Of a stretch of DNA of 64,000 nt, positions 17,516 through 26,792 are shown piece after piece. The position numbers and the translations under genes were made by a program. Within the stretch, counting starts at the first letter, position 1. The number at the start of each line of letters is the position of its first letter. Location of the stretch: assembly GCF_014145675.1 (NCBI RefSeq), contig NZ_JACGZW010000001.1, positions 1 through 64,000 on the forward strand, given 5' to 3'. Source of the DNA: Amycolatopsis dendrobii. GTDB lineage: Bacteria > Actinomycetota > Actinomycetes > Mycobacteriales > Pseudonocardiaceae. Below the pieces are notes generated by a model, which saw only the letters and a program-made list of their open reading frames with translations, had not been told where the DNA came from and searched no databases.

Positions 17516-18358
17516 ATGGACAGCATGACCGCGATTCGTCAGCTTGCCTACCAGCCGCCGCAAGAGTCCGGCGTGCCTGTCGAGACGATGTCGTTCGCGA
17601 AGCTGCGACGGCTGAACCGCGGCATGACCGAACGCGGCGACTTCCACGTGCTCGCGGTGGTCCGGCGCGGCCACGGCCGGGTTTCGGTCGACTTCGCGAG
17701 CTGCCCGCTCGCGGCGCGGAGCGTGGTGTGGATCCGGCCAGGCGTCGTGCACCGCTGGGACGACCTCGGAGACCTGGCCGGAGACCTGGTGCTGTTCGTG
17801 CCCACGGCGCCGGCCGCCCCCGGCAGCCGCGAACTGGCGGCCGGCCCCGGTGCGTCGGCGTGCTGGACGGCCCCCGCCGCGCAGTGGCCGCTGATCAACG
17901 CCGCGCTCGGGCATCTTCGCAGCGAGGCCGGCGCCGCACCGCAGGCGCGGACCGGCGAACTGCTCGGCCTGGTGCTGTCCGCGCTGCTGCTGAGGCTCGC
18001 GCCGCCGTCCGCGGACAGCGAGTCCGGGCAGGGCCTCTTCCGCCGATTCCGCATCGCGGTGGAAGAGGATTTCCGGGTCCGCCACGACGTCGCCAGCTAT
18101 GCCCGCAAGCTCGGGTACGCCCCGAGAACCCTGACGCGCGCCGTCCGAGCGGCGACCGGCCGCAGCTGCAAGGACTACCTGTGCGAACGCTTGGTTTTGG
18201 AGGCCAAGCGGTTGCTCGTGCACGACCGGCTCAGCGCGGCGCGGTGCGGGCAACGGCTGGGTTTCCCCGACGCGGCGAACTTTTCGGCGTTCTTCCTGCG
18301 CCAGACCGGCGTCCGCCCCGGGCAATGGCAGTCGGAGAACCTGACCGGGCGCGACTAG
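17516..18358 (+). CDS. AraC-family transcriptional regulator
   Basis: A 280-residue regulator. The N-terminal half is a cupin-like ligand domain (FHVLAVVRRGHGRV, VWIRPGVVHRWDD); the C-terminal half (about 185-275) carries two helix-turn-helix units, ASYARKLGYAPRTLTRAVRA and AARCGQRLGFPDAANFSAFF, with the family signature ending QTGVRPGQW. It is divergent from the alpha/beta-hydrolase and shares its 97-bp AT-rich control region. Starts at 17516 or nine bases later are equally possible; no clear ribosome site is seen. Confidence 0.88.
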   Translation: MDSMTAIRQLAYQPPQESGVPVETMSFAKLRRLNRGMTERGDFHVLAVVRRGHGRVSVDFASCPLAARSVVWIRPGVVHRWDDLGDLAGDLVLFVPTAPAAPGSRELAAGPGASACWTAPAAQWPLINAALGHLRSEAGAAPQARTGELLGLVLSALLLRLAPPSADSESGQGLFRRFRIAVEEDFRVRHDVASYARKLGYAPRTLTRAVRAATGRSCKDYLCERLVLEAKRLLVHDRLSAARCGQRLGFPDAANFSAFFLRQTGVRPGQWQSENLTGRD

Positions 18359-18459
18359 CGCCGCGGCGGCGGGATCAAGCGGGCGCGGCGCTGGCCAGAA
18401 CCCGGCGAAAAGTGTCGTCGAGGCCGGTTACGCGCGAGAACCCGCGACCTTAGCGTGCG

Positions 18460-18864
18460 GTGGTGATCATCGTTTCCGCCGTTCTCATCGGCGTTGCTTA
18501 CACCCTCCTCAATTCCTTTGTCGCCGAACCGAACCGCCGGCGTTTCAACGCGATCATGGTCGCGGGCGCCGGTGCCGCCTATCTGAGCAGCGGCGCGTTC
18601 GGCCCGTGGGAACTGGCATTCGCCGCCGCGGTGACCTATTGCGCCTACCGCGGGCTGGAATCGTGGGCTTTCATCGGGGTCGCCTGGCTGCTGCACACGA
18701 CTCTGGATGTGATGCACCACCTCAAAGGCGCGCCGATTCTGCCCTTCGCGCACACGTCGTCGCTGGGCTGCGCCATCTGCGACCCGGTGATCGCCATCTG
18801 GTGCTTCACCGGCGGGCCGTCCGTGAAGGAAGCCCGTGCGAAACTCGTCTCCGTACGGGCCTGA
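18460..18864 (+). CDS. DUF6010 family membrane protein
   Basis: A 134-residue integral membrane protein with four hydrophobic segments. Characteristic stretches are FVAEPNRRRFNAIMVAGAGA, CAYRGLESWAFIGVAWLLHT and the C-terminal SSLGCAICDPVIAIWCF, with His-Thr-Thr-Leu-Asp and MHHL in the third helix region. I recognise the family by these motifs; no function is established. The start may be GTG at 18460 or the adjacent GTG at 18463. Confidence 0.8.
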   Translation: MVIIVSAVLIGVAYTLLNSFVAEPNRRRFNAIMVAGAGAAYLSSGAFGPWELAFAAAVTYCAYRGLESWAFIGVAWLLHTTLDVMHHLKGAPILPFAHTSSLGCAICDPVIAIWCFTGGPSVKEARAKLVSVRA

Positions 18865-18928
18865 CCCCGCGAGGCTCCAGCCCGGTCCGGACCCGCCATG
18901 CTCGCCGGCCAGCGGGCCGACCGCGTGT

Positions 18929-19903
18929 TCACAGGCGCAGGTCGCGGCAGACCTTGCGGATCTGTGCGGCGGAGGAGCGGAGCCGGGCGAGCTCTTCCGG
19001 CGAGGGCGTCACGGGTTCGGGCACGCCCGCCCCGCTGCGGTCGACCAGGCGCGGCAGCGACATGCACACCCCGCCGATGCCGTGGAAGTCCTGAACCAGG
19101 CTGCTGACCGGGAGGATGAGGCGCTGGTCCCCGAGGACGGCGTCGAGGATGTACGCGGCGGCCAGCCCCACCGCGTAGGTGGTGGCTCCTTTTCCCGCGA
19201 TCACCTCGTAGGCCGCGTTGGTCACGGTCCGGGCGATGTCGTCCCGGACCGCTTGGGTGAACGTCGGGGTGCCGTCGACCTTCCAATCGGACACCGGCAC
19301 CGAGCCGACGAAGGCTCCCGACCACAGCGGCACCGCGCTGTCGCCGTGCTCGCCGGCGATGTAGGCGCGCACGCTGGGCACGCCGACTCCGGCGCGTTCG
19401 GAGATCAGCGACCGCAGCCGGGAGGAGTCCAGCACGGTGCCGGAGCCGACGACGCGGTGCGCGGGGAGGCCGCTGACGGCCAGGACCGCCTGCGTGACGA
19501 CGTCGACGGGGTTGGTGACCGGGACCAGGATCGCTTCCGGCGCCACCTCCAGCAGCCGCGGCACCAGCGCCTGGCACATCGCGACGTTCGCCTCGGCGAG
19601 CGCCATGCGGCTCTGCCCGGGGCGTTGTTTGGCTCCGGCGGTGATCACCACGACGTCGGCGTCCGCGCACACCCCGACGTCGTCGCTGCCGATGATCGCC
19701 GTGGTCGGCGTGAACATGCTGCCGTGCTGCAGATCGAGCACCTGGGCTCGCACCTTGGCCGCGTCGGTGTCGTACAGCGCGACGGTGTGGGCCACGCCGT
19801 GAATCTGACAGGCGTAGGCGATCGTGGAACCGACCGCGCCCGCCCCGACGACGGCGACCTTGGTCCCGTGCGGCGCGCTGTGCACCGGAAACAGTTGCGG
19901 CAC
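18929..19903 (-). CDS. ldh: L-lactate dehydrogenase
   Basis: Converts pyruvate and NADH to L-lactate. The NAD-binding motif GAGAVGSTIAYA, Asp in ALYDTD, the specificity loop AGAKQRPGQSR with the lactate-type Gln, TNPVDVVTQ, and the catalytic His in GEHGDS are all present. The Gln rather than Arg in the loop argues against malate dehydrogenase. GTG at 19903 is chosen because GAGGAGG touches the ATG at 19909 directly but lies six bases before this GTG. The protein would be 324 residues, normal for the family. Convergent with the DUF6010 gene; no clear operon partner. Confidence 0.92.
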   Translation of the reverse strand: MPQLFPVHSAPHGTKVAVVGAGAVGSTIAYACQIHGVAHTVALYDTDAAKVRAQVLDLQHGSMFTPTTAIIGSDDVGVCADADVVVITAGAKQRPGQSRMALAEANVAMCQALVPRLLEVAPEAILVPVTNPVDVVTQAVLAVSGLPAHRVVGSGTVLDSSRLRSLISERAGVGVPSVRAYIAGEHGDSAVPLWSGAFVGSVPVSDWKVDGTPTFTQAVRDDIARTVTNAAYEVIAGKGATTYAVGLAAAYILDAVLGDQRLILPVSSLVQDFHGIGGVCMSLPRLVDRSGAGVPEPVTPSPEELARLRSSAAQIRKVCRDLRL

Positions 19904-20365
19904 TTGCATCCTCCTCGCCGGACCCGAAGCCGCCGAGCCTGCCCGTGCGGCAGGTCCAGCGTGGGACAGCCGCTCCGGCGCAGTTAGGGGCGAGGGCCAT
20001 TGCCACCGGAGACCAACGTCCTCTGCCCGGTGCCGCCATCAGTGGCTCACCGCTTGGCCGGTTCGTCCCGCAGGCACCGCACCCGGCAGTTGCGGACTGA
20101 TCCGCGGCTGACGCAGAGCATCCGGTCAAGACGAGGTCGTCTCGGTGCGGCGCTGCGTCGCCGAGCCGACCGGCACGAGTGCCTTCGCGGACCCTCCGCG
20201 CTGAGCCCGAGCGCCCGGCCTGCCGAGGAGCCGAACTGCGGGCAGGCCGGTGGCCAGGCATGACATCCGGCAGCTATCTTCCGTTGACGTGCGAAGCGAA
20301 GCCGCGCCCCGCCACCTACGAGGTCTCAACGTCGGGTCGGACGCATGCGGCCTGTCCGCACTGGC
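19904..20365. other. Intergenic region without a supported gene
   Basis: About 460 bp between the lactate dehydrogenase start and the stop of the STAND ATPase gene. Short open frames exist on both strands but show no domain motif, no good ribosome site and mixed codon use. It contains the lactate dehydrogenase promoter region and the 3' flank of the likely transferred STAND gene. Confidence 0.5.
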
Positions 20366-22033
20366 CTACTCCAGCGGGCGATCGCGGTGCGGTGCGGCAT
20401 CAGCAGTGATTTCGGCTAACTCCTTGAGCACCAAGTCGGCGTCGGCGGTTTTGCCCAACGACTCCATAATTTGCAGTGTGTGTTGGAGCGCTCCCTGTGC
20501 TTTGCCTGGATTTCCAGCGCGAGCCCAGGCTTTGCCGAGTTTATGCAACGCTGTGCAGCTGTCCACTCGACAGTTGGCCTTCGCGAACTCGTCGGCAGCT
20601 TTCTGCAAGTGCTGGATGCACCTGTGCTGCTGATCCAGCTTTCGGTAAGCCTCGCCTAGGCCTAGGTGGGCCAGGCCGGCGCCCCGGTGGTCGCGTATCG
20701 TGCTGAAAATGGTCGCAGATTCTTTGAGGAGCGGAATGGCCTCGTCGTGCCAATGGAAGAAAAGTGCGTGTTCGCCCGCCTGTCTTAATGCGGTGGCGCG
20801 TCCCCATTCGGTAGTGTGAGCCACGGTGTGCTCACGCAGCCGGAGGTACTCGTGCCAGCCGCTGATTCGCTGCAAAGCTTCGGCGCGGCTGCTGGGAGGT
20901 TCATCGGCTTCGAGGCACTCGGACGCATAGGCCAGGACGAGGTCATGGAATCGATAAGCGGAGCCCGGCTGCGATTCCAGGAGGTGCCCGTCAAACAGCA
21001 GACGCAAGAGATCTCGTGCTGACTTCTTTGAAATTCCGGCCAGTGCCGCGGTTCCTGGTATGTCAATGACCGGCACTGGATACAGGCTGAGCAGCCGAAA
21101 CATCTTCGCGGCATCCGGGGAGAGGGATCGATACGACCAGGAGAATACGGCCCGGACGGCCGTTTCTTCGTCCTCGGTGTTGAAGAAGTCCAGCCTGTTC
21201 CGCTCTGCGCTCAGCTCTGCGACCAGTTCCTCGATGGCTTTGTGGGGATTTACCACAACCCGGGCGGCTGCTATGCACAATGCTAGCGGCAAATGCGCAC
21301 AATACCCGGCGAGTGCGGTCGCGGCAGTGGGTTCGGAATCAATACGAGCATCTCCCGCTATTCGGCGAAGCAGCCTCATCGCCTCTGTGTCGGACAGGAG
21401 GCCGAGGAAGATCGGCCGAGCGCCGTTCCGGGCGATCAGGCCCGAGAGCCGGCTGCGGCTTGTCACGATCACCAGTGAGCTCGGCGACCCCGGGAGCAGT
21501 GGCCGGATTTGCTCGGGAGTGGCCGCGTTGTCGAGAAGCACCAGAACGCGACGTTCGGTCAGCAGCGACCGAAAAAGTGCTGCTCGGGAAGCAACGTCAG
21601 CAGGAATCTCCGCATCGGGGACGTTGAGCGCGCGCAGGAAGCTGCCGAGAACCGGGCCGGGGTCCGCCACTTTCTCGTTCGAATAGCCCTGCAAATTGAC
21701 GTAGAGCGCTCCATTCGGATACCGGTCTCTGATGCGGTGCGCCCAGTAGGTCGCAAGAGTTGTTTTGCCGACGCCTGCCATTCCTGCGATTGCGGAGATG
21801 AGCAATGTGGCCGGTTCGTGCGCATCGTCATCGGGCAGCAGGCTGTGCAACTGGCGCAGATCAGCCTCGCGGCCAGTGAAATGCGCGACCGTCGCGGGGA
21901 GCTGGTTGGGTGCGGGAAGAAGGGGAACTTTCGATGTATCTATTCGAATTCCGCCAAAAACTGTACCTGCCTGGACCACCTTTTGCGCAGTGCCCGCATA
22001 ACGGTTTCCTCCGCCTTGCGCACGATCGGTCAT
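20366..22033 (-). CDS. NB-ARC/TPR (STAND) ATPase, probably horizontally acquired
   Basis: A 555-residue signal-transduction ATPase. An N-terminal VVQAGTVFGGIRI segment is typical of actinobacterial NB-ARC proteins. The NB-ARC domain has P-loop AGMAGVGKTTLA (about 83-93), Walker B VLVLLDNA (163-170), VIVTSRSRL (188-196) and the GLPL-like HLPLAL (247-252). A winged helix follows, then about 150 residues of TPR (ATIFSTIRDHRGAGLAHLGL, DSCTALHKLGKAWARAGNPG). There is no DNA-binding or nuclease domain, so it differs from SARP/AfsR regulators. ATG at 22033 is supported by GAAGGG; upstream ATGs lack one. Base composition is visibly less GC-rich than in neighbours. Function could be regulatory or phage defence. 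Confidence 0.85.
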   Translation of the reverse strand: MTDRAQGGGNRYAGTAQKVVQAGTVFGGIRIDTSKVPLLPAPNQLPATVAHFTGREADLRQLHSLLPDDDAHEPATLLISAIAGMAGVGKTTLATYWAHRIRDRYPNGALYVNLQGYSNEKVADPGPVLGSFLRALNVPDAEIPADVASRAALFRSLLTERRVLVLLDNAATPEQIRPLLPGSPSSLVIVTSRSRLSGLIARNGARPIFLGLLSDTEAMRLLRRIAGDARIDSEPTAATALAGYCAHLPLALCIAAARVVVNPHKAIEELVAELSAERNRLDFFNTEDEETAVRAVFSWSYRSLSPDAAKMFRLLSLYPVPVIDIPGTAALAGISKKSARDLLRLLFDGHLLESQPGSAYRFHDLVLAYASECLEADEPPSSRAEALQRISGWHEYLRLREHTVAHTTEWGRATALRQAGEHALFFHWHDEAIPLLKESATIFSTIRDHRGAGLAHLGLGEAYRKLDQQHRCIQHLQKAADEFAKANCRVDSCTALHKLGKAWARAGNPGKAQGALQHTLQIMESLGKTADADLVLKELAEITADAAPHRDRPLE

Positions 22034-22611
22034 CGACCGCCGCCCTTCTGTGCCGCTGAGCGCGCCTGCTCCGTAGCCGGACGTCGATCGTAGCGCCGCT
22101 TGCCGATCGGGGCGGGCGCTTGCCCGGGGCCGCCGCATGCCTGTGAGTTCGCTGCCTCCGCCGGGTGGCCCAGCCGAGCAAGCCGTCTTCCCGCGAGGTG
22201 CCCGCTCGAACTGCGGACGGTCGCCCGTCTGGCGTCAGGTGCCTGCTGCCCGCACTCCCGCATCGTCCGCGGTTGCGGCGGCTCGGTCGCCAAGGCGAAC
22301 ACGCGCGTTTCGCCAGTGAAGTCACACCGGGCAGAGTGAATCCGCGCTTGAGACGCAGGCCGGTCGCAGAGACGTAGAGAAGCTGTCTCGACGCCATGCG
22401 CAGGCAAGGGTGATCGGGAACCCCGCGGGAAACGGTTCGCTGCTTTCCGTTGCGCCGACGTTGTCGCACGGCGTCCAGGTCGCTGCGCCGCGGATCCGGT
22501 AGCCGGGGGCATGCGCGAGCTGTATTCCGTCCCGCTGCCCCGAGGCGATGGCGGCTTGGCCCGCTGCCGCGGCCCAAGATGGGGTATTCGGCGAACCGGA
22601 TGACCCAGCTC
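22034..22611. other. Intergenic region without a supported gene
   Basis: About 580 bp between the STAND ATPase start and the pdxS terminator. Open frames on the minus strand reach 160-300 residues but have arginine/proline-rich shadow-like composition and no recognisable motif. No RNA gene or repeat was recognised. It probably contains the STAND gene promoter. Confidence 0.45.
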
Positions 22612-22641
22612 AAGGGGCGAGGGCCGAAGCCCTCGCCCCTT
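22612..22641 (-). terminator. Strong hairpin terminator after pdxS
   Basis: A perfect 13-bp stem (AAGGGGCGAGGGC, loop CGAA, then the reverse complement) lies 43 bp beyond the pdxS stop. The UUCG/CGAA-type tetraloop makes it very stable. There is no long T run, as is common in GC-rich actinobacteria. Confidence 0.85.
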
Positions 22642-22683
22642 GCTTGCACTGGGATCAGGTGGAACGGGGCGAACCCCGGCGAG

Positions 22684-23595
22684 TCACCAACCGCGCTCAG
22701 CGAGCCGGTGCGGCTCCGGCACGTCCTCGACGTTGATCCCCACCATGGCCTCCCCAAGCCCGCGCGAAACCTTCGCCAGCACGTCCGGGTCGTCGTGGAA
22801 CGTCGTGGCCTTCACGATCGCCTCCGCGCGCTGCGCCGGGTTGCCGGACTTGAAGATGCCCGAGCCCACGAACACGCCCTCGGCGCCCAGTTGCATCATC
22901 ATCGCCGCGTCGGCCGGGGTGGCGATGCCGCCCGCGGTGAACAGGACGACCGGGAGCTTGCCCGCCTCGGCCACCTCGCGGACCAGTTCGTACGGCGCCT
23001 GCAGTTCCTTCGCCGCGACGAACAGTTCGTCCTCCGGCAGCGACTGCAGGCGGCGGATCTCGCCGCGGATCTTGCGCATGTGGGTGGTCGCGTTCGAGAC
23101 GTCGCCGGTGCCCGCTTCGCCCTTCGAGCGGATCATCGCCGCGCCCTCGGTGATGCGGCGCAGTGCTTCGCCGAGGTTGGTCGCGCCGCAGACGAACGGG
23201 ACGGTGAACGCCCACTTGTCGATGTGGTTCGCGTAGTCGGCGGGGGTGAGCACCTCGGACTCGTCGATGTAGTCGACGCCGAGCGACTGCAGCACCTGCG
23301 CCTCGACGAAGTGGCCGATCCGCGCCTTCGCCATGACCGGGATCGACACCGCTTCGATGATGCCGTCGATCAGGTCCGGGTCGCTCATCCGGGCGACGCC
23401 GCCCTGGGCGCGGATGTCCGCGGGGACGCGCTCCAGCGCCATGACGGCGACCGCGCCCGCGTCCTCGGCGATCTTGGCCTGGTCGGCGGTCACGACGTCC
23501 ATGATCACGCCGCCCTTGAGCATCTCCGCCATGCCGCGTTTGACCTTCGCGGTGCCGGTGACGGTCTGGGGTTCGGCGTTCTGCTGCTGCGACAC
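22684..23595 (-). CDS. pdxS: Pyridoxal 5'-phosphate synthase subunit PdxS
   Basis: The synthase subunit that condenses ribose 5-phosphate, glyceraldehyde 3-phosphate and ammonia into pyridoxal phosphate. [34 protein letters not shown] (with the catalytic Lys), [14 protein letters not shown] and [15 protein letters not shown] are diagnostic. GTG at 23595, with AGAAAGG upstream, gives 303 residues, normal for the family; the frame is open further upstream without homology. It would assemble with PdxT (24009-24644), but here the two genes point away from each other, 413 bp apart. Confidence 0.96.
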   Translation of the reverse strand: MSQQQNAEPQTVTGTAKVKRGMAEMLKGGVIMDVVTADQAKIAEDAGAVAVMALERVPADIRAQGGVARMSDPDLIDGIIEAVSIPVMAKARIGHFVEAQVLQSLGVDYIDESEVLTPADYANHIDKWAFTVPFVCGATNLGEALRRITEGAAMIRSKGEAGTGDVSNATTHMRKIRGEIRRLQSLPEDELFVAAKELQAPYELVREVAEAGKLPVVLFTAGGIATPADAAMMMQLGAEGVFVGSGIFKSGNPAQRAEAIVKATTFHDDPDVLAKVSRGLGEAMVGINVEDVPEPHRLAERGW

Positions 23596-23690
23596 CTTGC
23601 GGGCCTTTCTTGGGGGAGCTGACTTGGTCTTCTCCTCCAGGGTAAGACGACGGTGGACCGCTGAGGCAGGCCATTGCACGGCTATCTCGG

Positions 23691-23877
23691 AAGGCCACTT
23701 CTCGCCCGGAAAGATCCACTTGGGCTCGGTCACTTTTCCACCGGGAAGCGTTGACCTGGGGCTTCCGGAACGGCCTACCATGGGAGACGGGATCAGCCCG
23801 CGGCAGAGCGGCTGGCCCGGCTCCAGCGGAGACCACCTTCGAGGTGTCCACTGGCGACAGATTTCAGCAGTCCACTT
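23691..23877 (-). promoter_or_regulatory. Repeated AAGTGG sites in the pdxS-pdxT divergent region, PdxR-like operator candidates
   Basis: On the minus strand AAGTGGCC (23700-23693), CAAGTGGATCTT (23722-23711) and AAGTGGACTG (23877-23868) are direct repeats; a weaker AGTGGACA lies at 23852-23845. From memory, MocR-type PdxR regulators in corynebacteria bind sites containing AAAGTGGW followed by TCTA; the middle copy is the closest. No pdxR gene is in this window. The sites suggest vitamin B6-responsive control of pdxS and perhaps pdxT. Confidence 0.45.
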
Positions 23878-24008
23878 CACGTCGGCCCCGGACCGGCCGC
23901 CGGAGCGCTCCCCAGCCGGGCGGCGGCCCCGATGCTGCCCGCCTGACCTGCCCGGTTGCGTTCCGGACGGCCCCCCTAAGCTGACGTGAACGTCTCACGG
24001 GAGGTTTG

Positions 24009-24644
24009 GTGGCGACAGCTACGGGAGCACGGCCGGCGGTCGGCGTGCTCGCCCTGCAAGGCGCCGTGCGCGAGCACGTCGCGATGCTGGAGAGCGCGGG
24101 GGCCCGCGCGGTTCCGGTGCGCCGCCTCTCCGAGCTGTCCCGAGTGGACGGCCTGGTGCTGCCCGGCGGGGAGTCCACCACGATGTCGCGGCTGCTCGAG
24201 ACCTTCGAGCTGCTCGAACCGCTGCGCGAGCGGATCGCCGGCGGCCTGCCGGCGTTCGGCTCGTGCGCCGGGATGATCCTGCTGGCCCGCCAGGTGCTCG
24301 ACGGGCGCCCGGACCAGCAGCAGCTCGGCGGCCTCGACGTGGTCGTGCGGCGCAACGCGTTCGGCAGGCAGGTCGACTCCTTCGAGGCCGACCTCCCGTT
24401 CGCCGGCGTGGCCGGCGGGCCGCTGCACGCGGTGTTCATCCGGGCCCCGTGGGTCGAGAAGGCGGGAGACGGCGTCGAGGTGCTGGCCACCGTGCCGGAC
24501 CCGGAGGACCCGCCGGACGGGCCCAGGGCGGATAGGATCGTCGCCGTCCGGCAGGGGGCGGTGGTGGCCACGGCGTTCCACCCGGAGATCACCCGGGACG
24601 AGCGCGTGCACCGGCTGTTCGTCGAGCTCGTGCGGAAAGCCTGA
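24009..24644 (+). CDS. pdxT: Pyridoxal 5'-phosphate synthase glutaminase subunit PdxT
   Basis: Hydrolyses glutamine and channels ammonia to Pdx[14 protein letters not shown] opens the fold, [13 protein letters not shown] binds glutamine, the nucleophile Cys is in [10 protein letters not shown], and the His-Glu pair is in TAFHPEI. GTG at 24009 is chosen because GGGAGG ends four bases upstream; the adjacent TTG at 24006 would be too close. 211 residues. It is 59 bp upstream of yebC and likely cotranscribed with it. Confidence 0.95.
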   Translation: MATATGARPAVGVLALQGAVREHVAMLESAGARAVPVRRLSELSRVDGLVLPGGESTTMSRLLETFELLEPLRERIAGGLPAFGSCAGMILLARQVLDGRPDQQQLGGLDVVVRRNAFGRQVDSFEADLPFAGVAGGPLHAVFIRAPWVEKAGDGVEVLATVPDPEDPPDGPRADRIVAVRQGAVVATAFHPEITRDERVHRLFVELVRKA

Positions 24645-24703
24645 GCAAGGATTGCGGCGGCCGCGCCGGGAGGCACGCGGCCGCGGGAACAGATGGAGGA
24701 AAG

Positions 24704-25459
24704 ATGAGCGGCCACTCCAAGTGGGCCACGACGAAGCACAAGAAGGCGAACCTCGACGCCAAGCGGGGCAAGCTCTTCGCGCGGCTGATCAAGAACATCG
24801 AGGTCGCCGCCCGCACCGGGACCGGGGGAGGGGACCCGGACGGCAACCCCACGCTGTACGACGCCATCCAGAAGGCGAAGAAGAACTCCGTCCCGCAGGA
24901 CAACATCGAGCGCGCGCGCAAGCGCGGCGCCGGCGAGGAGGCGGGCGGAGCCGACTGGCAGACCATCACCTACGAGGGCTACGGCCCCAACGGCGTCGCG
25001 GTGCTGATCGAGTGCCTCACCGACAACAAGAACCGCGCCGCGATGGAGGTCCGCACCGCGCTCACGCGCAACAACGGCTCGCTCGCCGACCCCGGCTCGG
25101 TCGCCTACATGTTCAACCGCAAGGGCGTCGTGATCATGCCCAAGGCGGACGCCACCGAGGACGACGTCCTCATGGCGGTCCTCGACGCGGGCGCCGAGGA
25201 GGTCAACGACCTCGACGAGAACTTCGAGATCGTCTCCGAGGGAACCGACCTCGTCCCGGTGCGCAAGGCGCTGCAGGAGGCCGGGTTCGAGTACGAATCG
25301 GCCGAGCTGACCTTCCTGCCGTCGGTGAGCGTGCCGCTCGACGTCGACGGGGCGAAGAAGGTCTTCAAGCTGATCGACGCGCTCGAGGACTGCGACGACG
25401 TGCAGAACGTGTACGCCAACTTCGACGTATCCGACGAGGTTATGGCCGAGGTGGACTGA
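24704..25459 (+). CDS. yebC: YebC/PmpR-family protein (transcription/translation regulator)
   Basis: A 251-residue member, complete from [20 protein letters not shown] to the C-terminal [10 protein letters not shown]. The family includes DNA-binding regulators and, by recent work on homologues, ribosome-associated factors easing translation of difficult sequences. It lies between pdxT and ruvC as in many actinobacteria. Its last codons are duplicated 80 bp downstream (25510-25540), which is unusual. Confidence 0.95.
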   Translation: MSGHSKWATTKHKKANLDAKRGKLFARLIKNIEVAARTGTGGGDPDGNPTLYDAIQKAKKNSVPQDNIERARKRGAGEEAGGADWQTITYEGYGPNGVAVLIECLTDNKNRAAMEVRTALTRNNGSLADPGSVAYMFNRKGVVIMPKADATEDDVLMAVLDAGAEEVNDLDENFEIVSEGTDLVPVRKALQEAGFEYESAELTFLPSVSVPLDVDGAKKVFKLIDALEDCDDVQNVYANFDVSDEVMAEVD

Positions 25460-25478
25460 TGCCGACGGCGGGACGGGC

Positions 25479-25540
25479 AACGTGTACGCACTGTGCCGGA
25501 TTCCGCGTCTCCGACGAGGTCATGGCCGAGGTGGACTGAT
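25479..25540 (+). repeat. Second copy of the yebC 3' end, inside a 26-codon open frame
   Basis: The 31 bases from 25510 (encoding SDEVMAEVD and stop) repeat yebC 25430-25460 with a single change; AACGTGTACGC upstream is also repeated (25406 and 25479), with a 7-base length difference between. A TGATG overlap with the yebC stop opens a 26-residue frame (25459-25539, [15 protein letters not shown]...) that ends with the same peptide. It may be a scar of integration or of recombination with another yebC allele. Expression of the mini-frame is doubtful. Confidence 0.7.
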
Positions 25541-25698
25541 CCAATCTCGCGCGACCCGGCCGCGCTCCCGGCACTCCGGGGGCGCGGCCGTTTTCGTCCG
25601 GGTTTTCCCTTGCCGCACAACGGAAACCGCGAAAATCCTTGGGGCTGCGGGAAAATGACCGGCGCGGGGACTGGGCTCGGGCGCGCGGGTGGGGCAGA

Positions 25699-26220
25699 AT
25701 GTCCGCCGTGACGACCTCCGCCCTCACCGAGCAAGAGCAGAGCCTCATCGCCTGGATCGAGACCCAGGCAAGGGAACGGGGCAACGCGGTCATCGCCGTG
25801 CCCGCCGACGACCAGGGGGCCGGCTACTGCTTCACCGCGTGCGCGTGGGCGTTGCACAACGTGCCCGAGGCCGTCGTGATCGGCCTGCCCGACCACATGG
25901 CCCCTGTCCTGCTCGACGCGTACGTCGACCGCTCCGCCAACGGCGAGATCTTCGAGGTCGGCAAACGCTACGACGATTTCTTCGACGGCGCGCCGGTGAT
26001 CTTCGAACGCGTCGCGAAAGGCCACTACCCGGAGTACTTCGGGTCCGCGTTCCTCGTCTACCCGGACGGCGACTTCCCGGCGCTGCAGATGATCGTCGCG
26101 ACGCCGGACGGGCACTTCCCGTGGCACGCCGACGCGCCCGAGGGCTTCGCCGAATGGCAGCCGGTGCTCACCGAGAGCGGGGACCCGGAGAGCTGGACGC
26201 CCGGCGTCGACGGCCCCTGA
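25699..26220 (+). CDS. DUF4262 domain protein
   Basis: A 173-residue soluble protein. The family pattern is visible: VPADDQGAGYCFTACAWAL, PEAVVIGLPDHMAPVLLDAY, GHYPEYFGSAFLVYP, FPALQMIVATPDGHFPW. Members are widespread in actinobacteria without known function. ATG at 25699 is used; a GTG nine bases later is possible. It is convergent with the cupin gene, the stops being four bases apart. Confidence 0.85.
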   Translation: MSAVTTSALTEQEQSLIAWIETQARERGNAVIAVPADDQGAGYCFTACAWALHNVPEAVVIGLPDHMAPVLLDAYVDRSANGEIFEVGKRYDDFFDGAPVIFERVAKGHYPEYFGSAFLVYPDGDFPALQMIVATPDGHFPWHADAPEGFAEWQPVLTESGDPESWTPGVDGP

Positions 26221-26224
26221 CCGG

Positions 26225-26674
26225 CTAATCGCGGCCGAGCGCGGCCAGGTCGGCGGCGGCGTCGGGAAATTGCGCGGCCAGCGTCTCCGGGTCCGCGAAC
26301 TCCACGCAGTCGTCGGTATAAGGCGGCATCACCACGGTGCCGAGCAGGCTCCACGCGCCGAGCGGCACCGTCGCCTGCCACGTTCCCGCGGGCACCACCA
26401 CCTGCGGACGTTCCCCGGCGGCCACGTCGCCGCCCAGCACCGGGCGCGTCACCTGCCCGTCGGGATGCAGCAGGAGCATCCGCGCGGGCGAACCGGCGTG
26501 GTGCACGAACACCTCGACCCGGTCGAGCCGGTGCGGCGCGGAGATCTCGGGCGCGGTGAGCAGGTAATAGATCGCCGACCCCTCGACCGCGCGCCAGCTC
26601 TGCGCGAACCGGCCGCCCTCCACCGGCAGCGGCTCCAAGCCCAGGTGCGCGACGTAATCCTCCGGTCCCGGCAT
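26225..26674 (-). CDS. Cupin-fold protein of the DUF985 type
   Basis: A 149-residue single-domain cupin. The strands IYYLLTAPEISAPHRLDRVE, HHAGSPARMLLLHPDG, VVVPAGTWQATVPL and LLGTVVMPPYTDDCVEFAD match the DUF985/YML079w-like family, in which the DDxEF ending is conserved. These proteins form beta-barrel dimers with a likely small-molecule pocket; no reaction is established. It sits back to back with ruvC on the other strand, about 150 bp away. Confidence 0.85.
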   Translation of the reverse strand: MPGPEDYVAHLGLEPLPVEGGRFAQSWRAVEGSAIYYLLTAPEISAPHRLDRVEVFVHHAGSPARMLLLHPDGQVTRPVLGGDVAAGERPQVVVPAGTWQATVPLGAWSLLGTVVMPPYTDDCVEFADPETLAAQFPDAAADLAALGRD

Positions 26675-26792
26675 GCCTTCATCCTGCTCGCGGGCGGCTC
26701 CGTCCGCCAGGTCGCCGGCGGTGCCGACACGTGTGCACGTGTGTTAGTGCGTGTCTGCGCGGGGCCATCCGCTTCGACCGTTAGCCTGCATC

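Noticed and set aside
26725..26750. CACGTGTG repeat ahead of ruvC as a regulator site
   Set aside because: Only two short adjacent copies, not a true palindrome, and the LexA box explains regulation better.
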